A stretch of 64,000 nucleotides of DNA, from assembly GCA_035578155.1 (NCBI GenBank), contig JAPWDM010000001.1, positions 161,793,498 to 161,857,497 on the forward strand. The letters run 5' to 3'. A program made the translations under genes and the position numbers. The notes beneath the pieces are model-generated. The model did no database searches. It saw only the letters and a list, made by a program, of their open reading frames with translations, and was not told where the DNA came from. Every line of letters starts with the position of its first letter. Position 1 is the first letter of the stretch. Shown one piece after another: positions 56,495-64,000 of the stretch. This DNA comes from Brachynemurus nebulosus (lineage: Eukaryota; Arthropoda; Insecta; Neuroptera; Myrmeleontidae).

Positions 56495-56880
56495 GGCCAC
56501 GTCATGCAGTAAGCGCAAGGCAGCGCGAGGCAGGAAAGCACGAGAAATAAACTGTGTGGCCGGGCGCACATTAAAACGCAGTTAAGGCAGGCAGGGCAGT
56601 GCAGTTTCCGTGAATCTTGTTGTAGAACGAGATAGCACGAATTTAAAAGCAGAGTAGAGCAGAGCAACACTATTTTTCTTCAATTTCTTTAACTGTTTTC
56701 AATTCGGCGAAATAAAACCAACTAAAACTCGAGAACCTGTTATAATGTCGCGTAGCATTGCGCAGTTTCTATGTCACATTCTATGTCACATGCTCTGCGT
56801 TTCAATTCGTGCTGTCCCGTTCTACAACACGAGCCACAGAAACTGCGCTGCCCTGCCTGCGTTAACTGCGTCTCCTGGCC
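56495..56880. mobile_element. PIF/Harbinger-like MITE, TTA duplication, foldback
   Basis: TTA at 56492-56494 and 56881-56883. The ends GGCCACGTCATGCAG and (minus strand) GGCCAGGAGACGCAG are inverted repeats. A second inverted pair inside (ACGCAGTTAAGGCAGGCAGG, then GTTGTAGAACGAGATAGCACGAATT) is matched at 56765-56875. GC-richer than its surroundings. The minus-strand open frame at 56446-56670 crosses its edge and is not a gene. Confidence 0.85.
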
Positions 56881-56887
56881 TTACGGT

Positions 56888-57020
56888 CTCAGTCACACCG
56901 AAGCGGTAAGTAATAAATAGAACGTATAAGTAGGAAAGAAAAATACATTAGCGTGGTTGGTACATATAGCCCACTTAAATCGCTTATTTACTACTTACCG
57001 CTTTGGTAAGAATGAGCAAC
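56888..57020. mobile_element. Short TIR element (GTCTCAGTCACACCGAAGCGG)
   Basis: The left end TCTCAGTCACACCGAAGCGG, then TAAGTA, and (minus strand) GCTCATTCTTACCAAAGCGG, then TAAGTAGTAAAT, are imperfect inverted repeats around about 65 bp. The ends resemble those of 31536-32716. Duplication not resolved. Confidence 0.55.
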
Positions 57021-57202
57021 AAATCATGTGGAATATAGCCAGTCGATCAAAGTGACGCAATTAACTATGGTAGTATATTATGGAAGGCTGTAATGCCCTG
57101 ATGTTACCAACAACTGATAGATTGCACCACCTTACGAATATTAGCTACATATTTCGAGTAAGGGGTGGAACTATAGAAGGATACTCTTGTTGAGCCGACT
57201 AA

Positions 57203-58770
57203 CAAGGAGATGCACCCAGAGTGAAATTCGGGATTTTGATGAAACTTCGCTGATGTGTAGTATAGGTAAAAATAAGGGACCCGTATTTTTTTTTATCGGC
57301 CATCGTCCACGTTTAGGGGGTGAAACCAGCCCCTAAATTTGGGGGTTCAAATCGTATTTCTTAAGATATCTCGAAAACTATAAGAGATAGAGGAAAACTT
57401 TAAATTGATGAAATGTTACTCTTTGAAAGACCTATTCACCTGTATAGGTTAAACCAGGGCTGGGTTCATAAGGAGGGCTGGAGGGGTGAAAATGAGGGTA
57501 AATTTTCTTGCACTGCCTGAATGGTTCAATGTATCAAATTTTTACCACTATAAATAGAAAGAGCACCAAAAATTAGGGGATACGTGTTTTTGCGTTTTTT
57601 CGAAATATGTGTGGTATCCAAGCCACATAAGGAAGAATAACATAGGGTAGATTATATAGTATTATTATTGATTGCAAATACGTCCTATATTTCTTTATAT
57701 TTATGTTTATTTTCATCATGAAAATGTAAATTTTTACTTTCCGATAATGATTCATGTATTTTTCAGCACTTACTTAATTGGTAATTTAACCATGTGTATA
57801 TTTGGTTACTCATATTCGAAATTTTTTATACCTATTTCTGCGAAAGCTCTCTGGTCTGCCAGTTTTAATGAATGTTCGATAAGAACCAATAATCTTCCAT
57901 TCAACAACTGCCTTTATCTTTTTACAAATTCGTTTTTAACCAAATAAACGCGGTTTATTTCTTTCTCAACATTCATACTACTTTTCTTATTCTTTTTTGT
58001 ATGTTTTTTAGGTGTCAACCACATTTCCTATATGGAAAAATTTATTACAAAGCACTTGAACAGTGAACGAAAGAGATTACTGCTTCTTATCGAGCATTCA
58101 TTAAGACAGCCACACCAGAGAATTTTAACTTTCGCAAAAATAGGTATAAAAATATCGAATATGAGTAACCAAATGTACACATGGCTAAATTACCAATTAA
58201 ATTAGTACTGAAAAATATATGAATCATTATCGGAAATTAAAAAAATACATTTTCAAGATGACAATAAACATAAATATAAGGAAATATAGGACGTATTTGC
58301 AATCAATAATAATACTATATAATCTACCCTATGTTATTCTTCCTTATGTGGCTTGGATACCACACATATTTCGAGAAAACGCAAAAACACGTTTCCTCTA
58401 ATTTTTGGTGCTCTTTCTATTTATAGTGGTAAAAATTTGATACATTGAGCCATTCAGGCTGTGCAAAAAAATTTACCCTCATTTTCACCCCTCCAGCCCT
58501 CCTTATGAACCCAGCCCTGGTTTAACCTATACAGGTGAATAGGTCTTTTGAAGAGTAACATTTCATCAATTTAAAGTTTTCCTCTATCTCTTATAGTTTT
58601 CGAGATATCTTAAGAAATACGATTTGAACCCCCAACTTTAGGGGCTGGTTTCACCCCCTAAACGTGGACGATGGCCGATAAAAAAAATACGGGTCCCTTA
58701 TTTTTACCTATACTACACACCAGCGAAGTTTCATCAAAATCCCGAATTTCACTCTGGGTGCATCTCCTTG
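57203..58770. mobile_element. 1.57 kb foldback element, about 690-bp arms, TAA-flanked
   Basis: The left arm (57203-57893) is an almost exact reverse complement of the right arm (58090-58770), around a roughly 200-bp unique centre. The ends are CAAGGAGATGCACCCAGAGT. TAA stands at 57200-57202 and 58771-58773. Blocks such as 'GGGGCTGGTTTCACCCCCTA' and 'TTTTCGAGATATCTTAAGAA' appear in both arms. The open frames in both arms (57573-57755 minus, 58219-58401 plus) are the same sequence read in mirror and have no domain. Transcribed, it would form a hairpin of nearly 700 bp. Confidence 0.9.
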
Positions 58771-58808
58771 TAAGAAGTCAAGCGTGTTTAGTCAGAGGTA
58801 CCTACTAC

Positions 58809-59390
58809 TAGAGATGAGCTAAACGGTTATTTTCTATAACTGTTATTGCAATAACAGTTACTGAAAAATAACTGTTATTTATAACAGTTATTATAATAAC
58901 TGGTATGGTATTTGGATATTTTAACATACTGTAAGATATTCGATATGCGTATAAACGGTTCTGTTAGTGAAATATGCACAGATCTATAATACTGACGAAT
59001 ACTAAATAATCTACAATATCTGTTCAAATACTTGTCTATACAAGAATTTAGGCTTTATATAGACAATTTTAACAATTTTATGGATACAAAATTACAAATA
59101 CAAATAGATAACTGTACAATAGACGATAGTTCATTTTTAAGGGTTTTTTAAATATGCTACAATAGAAAATGTGTAACTTGCCTTATTATTATTTTGAAAT
59201 TCTCCGTAGGTGGTTAAAATAAATTACTGTGATCCTTGCTTTCGAATATATTAATATTGACCAATGTTATCGATATTTCGAAAGGAGTTATTTAAGTAAC
59301 CAGTTACTGGGTATTCCAGTTATTGACGATAACTGTTATCTTTCTATACTAGTTACAAAATAACAGTTATCGATATATCGATCATCTCTA
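58809..59390. mobile_element. hAT MITE with AACAGTTAT repeats
   Basis: CCTACTAC (58801-58808) and CGTACTAC (59391-59398) form an 8-bp duplication with one mismatch. The ends TAGAGATGAGC and (minus strand) TAGAGATGATCG are inverted repeats. Both subterminal regions hold many ATAACAGTTAT/AATAACTG words. 582 bp, noncoding. It begins 38 bp after the large foldback. Confidence 0.85.
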
Positions 59391-59398
59391 CGTACTAC

Positions 59399-60179
59399 CA
59401 TTTTGATGTGTACTTGCATGAGTTTGCCTAGTAGGCCGAGTCGGCCTAGATTTGATTTCCACAATCAAATATGTTCGTGAAGTTATTTACAATTTGATTT
59501 CAGAATTTGTGAATAGATATCAGTCTAGTGATAGCTACAGATGCATATCTTCAAAATCTTAACCTTTTCGTCACTCCCTCAATATTTTACCCACTTCCAT
59601 AATGCATTTGTAACGTTGTCTGTGACCTATGTTACAAACATAGAAATAGGTCTGTGACCCATGTTACAAACATAGAAATAGGTCTGTGACGTATGTTACA
59701 GACACAGAAATCTGAAAAATGGAGTTTAAAGTCTGTTGTTGTTGCATCATAACTGCACACCTTATGTTAAACCGAAAATACTGATATACCTGTATTATTT
59801 TTAAAACTATGAAACATTATAATTCAAAACTACTCAGTTAAAAGCAACTTTTGAAATGTTAGTGAGCCTTTCGATTAAGATAAAAAGAAATACAGAACTA
59901 TTATTAAATTTACCGAAAACTATTTTAAATTTTATATTAAAAAACGCTCAAATTGAACATCATTAAAAAATCCAATCTTCTATATTAAAACAAAAGTAAT
60001 AATCCACGCTGGCTATTATACAAACATTCTCATTTATACTCCATTCAAGAACGATGAACTAATAAAATAATTTGATAAATGTGATTTGCATAGAAGAATC
60101 GTGACCGTCTATAACAAAATTACATAACATAATTTGGCTGACTGGTGAAATTCGTGGCCATCCACATTGCCCGTTTGCC
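59399..60179. other. Unannotated except for a short tandem repeat
   Basis: Contains the 32-bp tandem repeat at 59618-59713. Otherwise no coding signal. It lies directly upstream of the candidate first exon and could include its promoter. Confidence 0.35.
59618..59713. repeat. 32-bp tandem repeat x 3
   Basis: Units at 59618, 59650 and 59682, starting GTCTGTGACC and continuing ATGTTACAAACATAGAAATA. Units 1 and 2 differ at one base; unit 3 is more diverged. Each unit holds the palindrome TATGTTACA-AACATA. Confidence 0.9.
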
Positions 60180-60406
60180 AGTTTGCCACATTGAACAAGC
60201 GAGGGAAATCATACACAGCAACAAGCATCACACACAAGAGTAACCAGTTCGAACGAAGACGGTTAATATTGCATCAATGCGCGGATTGACTTAAAGAAGA
60301 ACATCTTCGTGTATTCAACAACGAAGAAGCAGCAAAAGAAGACAAGTATACAACTAGTTGGTCTTTTTATTTTCTGTTGTAATTCTCCACGACTACAACG
60401 GACGAA

Positions 60407-60440
60407 ATGATGCCCAAAGCCAAGTCTTCTTCTCAGCAAC
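60407..60440 (+). CDS. Putative first coding exon of a host gene (candidate)
   Basis: GACGAA-ATGATG opens a frame reading MMPKAKSSSQQ, then one base and GTAAGTA, a near-perfect 5' splice site at 60441. The preceding 60180-60406 is less A+T-rich than the region average, free of recognised transposon ends, and rich in CAACAAG/ACGAAGA words, as 5' untranslated exons often are. The exon would leave phase 1. No acceptor or second exon with a recognisable domain follows in the window. I do not recognise the peptide. It could be chance. Confidence 0.3.
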
Positions 60441-60805
60441 GTAAGTACGAGCCAACAAAATAACAGCAACTATGCCGTAAAGAAAGAAGTTAAGGCGAAC
60501 CACAAATGTTGCTCCGTACAACAAATACATAGCAACTTACCGACTGTATGCCACGTCGATTCGCTTGTATTTATACGAACTGAAACTGGTAATTCAAGAC
60601 GAAAATACCGCAAGCCAACGTACAACGGATAGATTTAATATCAAAATGTGAATGTATGTGAACGAAGTACACGATTATTTAAAAGTTCAGAAGCAATTTG
60701 ATATTTTTGCATTCAAAATTGCAAAAATTTACCACATTTATTTGAAGAAGTATATCAAGTTAGCAACCTAACCTTAGCTCTCGGCAATTCTGATAGAAGT
60801 TTTAA

Positions 60806-61332
60806 CCCCTTATTGCATGAATTATGAAGGAGGTGAAGAAAAAAATTTTTTTTTACTGAAAATGTCTTTCACTTCTTTTATTTTAGTAGTCAAATTAAGA
60901 AAAAAAAATTAAGTCTTATTGTATAAAAATTACTCGCATACGAAGCCAAATATGGCAACTTGAAAATAAGCCCCAAAAAGCGACGAAAACAAAAGAACAC
61001 ACACGAATCACAACTATTCCATGTTCTTGAATATATAAAGAATGTGTTCTGAAAATTTTTGATTTTAGTACTTACCGTTTTATTATTTTTAGTTTTCACA
61101 AATAAAATTAGCACCAATTAATTACACTGTAACGGTCGGACACTCTGAACATAACTTCAAATAATTTGACAACTCGCACTTACCAAAGACAACAAAAATT
61201 ACGTTCCGTTACTCGAAAGAGTATAAAGTTAGGATTTAACATTAGTTTCAAAAAAAAAAAAAAATATTTTAATATGTTGAAAAAAAATAGTAAAACTTAG
61301 AATCCATATATGGCTTCGTATGCGATAAAGGG
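60806..61332. mobile_element. piggyBac-like MITE (TTAA), 527 bp
   Basis: TTAA at 60802-60805 and 61333-61336. The right end on the minus strand is CCCTTTATCGCATACGAAGC, then CATATATGG. The left end is CCCCTTATTGCATGAATTATG, a looser match. A better copy of the inner motif, TCGCATACGAAGCCAAATAT, lies at 60931-60950, so the left side is rearranged. The minus-strand open frame at 60890-61117 lies inside and has no domain. Confidence 0.7.
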
Positions 61333-61336
61333 TTAA

Positions 61337-61777
61337 GCTATTTTTGAAGAGCACAAAAGTTCTTTTATATATTCGTGTGTCACGGCAATTAACAGTATTA
61401 AAATGGCAATTAAAAATGCAGTATTAATTTTAACCGCTTAATCAATCGTGTTAAAACTTTACGCAGAAAGCCAAAACAAAATAGAACGCTCAAACAATTT
61501 ATTTAAAACGAAATACTAAAGTGATAATACTGATGTTAGAAATACTTTTTCGTAATTTATTAACATAAGTATTCTTTGCAATCGATTCTACACAAGTGAC
61601 CACAATTTTTTTATGTATTAAATTCTTATTTTAACTATTTTTGAACAGTAGTGTAAAAATTCACTAAAAAAAGAGATAATGACGACAAAGAGAGAGAATG
61701 AACTATAAGTTTATGATTTTAAGTGAAAGACTACAAGTTGACTTTGCTAACCATTTACAATAAATGTCTACTCTATT
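61337..61777. other. No feature seen
   Basis: No recognisable coding or repeat signal. Confidence 0.4.
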
Positions 61778-62530
61778 GTTAGCGAATTTCCGAATGTAAA
61801 GTTTAGCTATTACAACCACTGTCATGATGAGACTTGAGCCCGGGACTATGACCGAAATTTGTTTTGAGGTCTCTAGAAGTGAAAGTTCGAAAACCGTTAC
61901 GAAATATGGTGAAAACGTTGAAATCTCAAGCCCTTGAATTAGTCCTTCAGCCAAATACGCCCAATGTCCAAAATCTTAGAATTTGAGTCTTTTGTCAAAA
62001 TTTTCCAAAATTCAAAAGTTTTTAAAAACTTACACTATCGTAAAGAGTAAAAAATTACATAATATAGGTTTTATGTAAACGGTTGTCCCAGAAAAATCTA
62101 AAAAAACTTATTTAATCTTATGGGCAAAGTATGTTTTCTATATACATATTGTGCATATTTATTATCGCATATTATGTAATAACAATAAATTTTTATATGT
62201 GCTAAGTTCCAAAGAAAAGCCTCGATACTCTTATAGCTTCATGAAATTCTGCATATACATGCTATAGAAATTTTATAATATTATTAAAATTTTTTAGGTA
62301 TTTTTCTGTATTTGATAGTGGATATGACAATTTTTTGCTCACGTATCACATCGTGTTGGAAAGAACTCTTAAAGTGAAGTTGACATTCCTTTTACCCTTA
62401 TTCATTTTCAAGCTCCATTAGCAAAATATTAAGCATCAAAATGCACTAATTTTGGTAATGGTAAATTTGTTGTGTTATGCAGAATGTTGAGATATATAAT
62501 AATATAGGGATATTTTTGTTATACCTTCAT
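61778..62530 (-). mobile_element. Microsatellite-bearing repeat family, copy 4 (inverted, decayed)
   Basis: Shares TTAGCGAATTTCC, AGCTATTACA-CCACTGTCAT, GAGCCCGGGAC, AAATTTGTTTTGAGGTC-CTAG and GTGAAAACGTTG with copy 3, and TTGTTGTGTTATGCAGAATG, then AGGGATATTTT, with the right arm of copy 1. The segment between 'TCTAGA' and 'TTCGAA', which holds the TA array in the other copies, is deleted here. The minus-strand open frame at 61703-61954 is part of it. Confidence 0.65.
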
Positions 62531-62551
62531 ATAATAATATATGTATACAGC

Positions 62552-62960
62552 GTGAGTTTTTTGAGAGTTGCCATTTTTATTACAGTCAAACCATTGATTT
62601 AATTGAAAAATGTTTCAAATAAGAGTTGTAGATATCGACAAGTGCAACCGGTTACTATCATCAGGAGCTTTATAGCTCTTATGGTTTTCGAGCAATCACA
62701 CAAACTGATAGACTTTTAAATGAGACTCTATGTTAATTTTTTGATAAAACTGATCTAATGCATCAACGAAAACATAAATGAAGAAAAAAAATTATTTTAC
62801 CCAAGTTTATTTTTTGAATTTTTCTTTACTTTAGTAATTAGGCAGTAAAAACACGCATATAAATTTGAGGCTACTTCAACCGACAGTGTTTTAGCCGATT
62901 AATATTTCTATTTCATCCAAGAAAAGAACCTTATTCAGTATCATTTTCTGTAATACAAAT
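62552..62960 (-). mobile_element. TIR element (GTGAGTTTTTTGAGAG family), copy 2
   Basis: It starts GTGAGTTTTTTGAGAGTTGC and continues with CATTTTTATTACAG, TAAGAGTTGTAGATATCGAC, AGGAGCTTTATAGCTCTTAT and GAGGCTACTTCAACCGA, the reverse complement of the 13423-13868 copy. The far terminus is not intact ('AAGAAAAGAACCTTATTCAG' then unrelated), so this copy is truncated. Confidence 0.7.
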
Positions 62961-63460
62961 GTAATTAAATAATAAAATAAAATTTGTAGTAAATCAGACT
63001 TTGGAGTATAGATGTCGGGCTCTCAAGTTTTTAACATTTTTGCATAATAAAATCAAATTACTTGAATAAAAGTAGTATTTAAAGTAACTTAATTTAAAAA
63101 GAATTTCAAGTTCTTCATTAATTTACTGAAAAATATATTTATTTTTTATTTATTTATAGAACGGCAGGTGGCAGTAAAATAAATGTACCCACCCAGTACA
63201 AACCAAAGTGACATTGGCATTTCTTAATAACAGCAAAATGAGGTTAACTAGAAACGAAAATATTATTAATAAATGTACTCAAATAGTATAAAAATATTTG
63301 AAATTCGATAGTATTTTCTTTTTATTAAAAACCAAATTAAAAAGGAGAAGTTTTTTCGCAAAAATTTTTTCATTTCCTTTAAAAATTCTTCCTACAAAAA
63401 TATGTTTAGACGCCTATGTATCTGTCAAATAGTGACTTTTCAGAGATTATTTTTTTATTA
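62961..63460. other. No feature seen
   Basis: A+T-rich DNA with no recognisable signal. Confidence 0.4.
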
Positions 63461-63860
63461 ACTTCCCATAGGAAGTTATTGTAATGGGTCCGATTTTACG
63501 AATCGCTAATTTTGACATATCTCCACGTTTCAAGGTCACTAGAATCCGAACCCATCGTTTTTAGCGTGATGTCTGTGCGTGCGTTCGTTAGTTCGTTCGT
63601 TCGTTCGTTCGTTAGTGAATTTTTTTTCGTCTCGCATATCTCAACAAATGATGATATCAACTCCGGACTAATTTCATTAGATGCGTAATCAAAAAATGAA
63701 GACCGGATAAAGTTTTCGGCAAATTCGGATTAGCGGTTTGTTTTTTGTGGTAAAAGAAAGATTTAACTTTATTAAGATTATATGAATTTTTTACCATAAC
63801 ATTATTATATAATGGCCTAAGAACCTTCCTTGATGTTAAAAGCGCCAGTATATTATTATA

Positions 63861-63899
<39 letters not shown>

Positions 63900-64000
63900 G
63901 AAATAAGAAACTGTTTTTGAAATATATTTGGTCTCGCGTATCTTGAAAACAAATGATGTTATCATTTGTTTGATAAGGATGGAGCCCCCACCCTTAGGTA
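63461..64000 (+). repeat. Interspersed repeat running off the window end
   Basis: It starts at the palindrome AACTTCCCATAGGAAGTT, followed by 'GTAATGGGTCCGATTTTACG', 'ACATATCTCCACGTTTCAAG', a (TTCG)n tract (63580-63613), and two direct copies of 'GTCTCGC-TATCT-A-CAAATGATG-TATCA' (63631 and 63931). A 33-A run lies at 63866-63898. This wording is of a type seen in insect interspersed repeats. Termini beyond 64000 are not visible. Confidence 0.5.
63866..63898. repeat. Poly-A tract (about 33 A)
   Basis: Uninterrupted A run inside the repeat at 63461-64000. It may be the tail of a retroposed copy whose body was not recognised. Confidence 0.9.

Noticed and set aside
57573..58401. Two similar 60-residue proteins on opposite strands (57573-57755 minus, 58219-58401 plus) as a gene pair
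   Set aside because: They are the mirror-image arms of one foldback element; no domain is present.

Overview
The window is A+T-rich, gene-poor nuclear DNA from an insect, almost entirely built from transposable elements and their remains. Evidence for an insect: a tRNA-like SINE head with split promoter boxes, spliceable transposase exons, long (TA)n tracts, abundant 'GTAGGTAC'-type words, and an interspersed repeat (30.5-31.1 kb) with the 'CCCGCGACGTCGTCCGCG' start and 'ACAGACAGACAAACAGAC' end common in arthropod genomes. I cannot settle the order; both hemipteran and lepidopteran genomes show such words. There is no complete host gene. The only host-like coding candidate is a short putative first exon at 60407-60440, which ends in a strong 5' splice site.

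Layout. 0-4 kb: four (TA)n arrays, two of them inside copies of one repeat family (two more copies at 41.6 and 61.8 kb). 4-10 kb: a pogo/Tigger-like MITE, hairpins, a TTAA-flanked MITE (second copy at 18.1 kb), and a 1.3 kb inverted-repeat element with a hairpin inside it. 11-16 kb: a GC-rich hAT-like MITE with an exact 8-bp duplication, a pogo-like element with a nested TIR element, and a tRNA-like SINE head. 20-25 kb: a hAT MITE, a foldback with a nested element, a hAT with its C-terminal domain inserted in a LINE 3' end, and another TIR element. 25.5-29.8 kb: a three-deep nest, in which a piggyBac-like element with a broken, intron-containing transposase sits in an unclassified element (4-bp duplication ATTT), which sits in a Tigger-like MITE. 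A fourth MITE lies in the transposase intron. 30-38 kb: an arthropod interspersed repeat, several TAA-flanked (PIF/Harbinger-like) MITEs and a piggyBac-like MITE. 39-45 kb: hAT ends, a mariner-like MITE, and a second Tigger MITE copy interrupted by a TAA-flanked MITE. 48-55 kb: hAT MITEs, a Tc1-like transposase remnant and foldbacks. 56-59 kb: a TTA-flanked MITE, a 1.57 kb foldback and a hAT MITE. 60-64 kb: the exon candidate, a piggyBac-like MITE and further repeat copies.

The most unusual object is a roughly 160-bp element present three times (29969, 33437 and 48078). It has a 53-bp stem, a short loop and a roughly 40-nt one-sided tail, and is flanked by 12-13 bp target duplications. I could not assign it to a known superfamily. 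The elements do not act together as a pathway. Their relations are insertion history, and several pairs serve as empty-site controls for each other. All assignments come from reading the sequence, without any database search.
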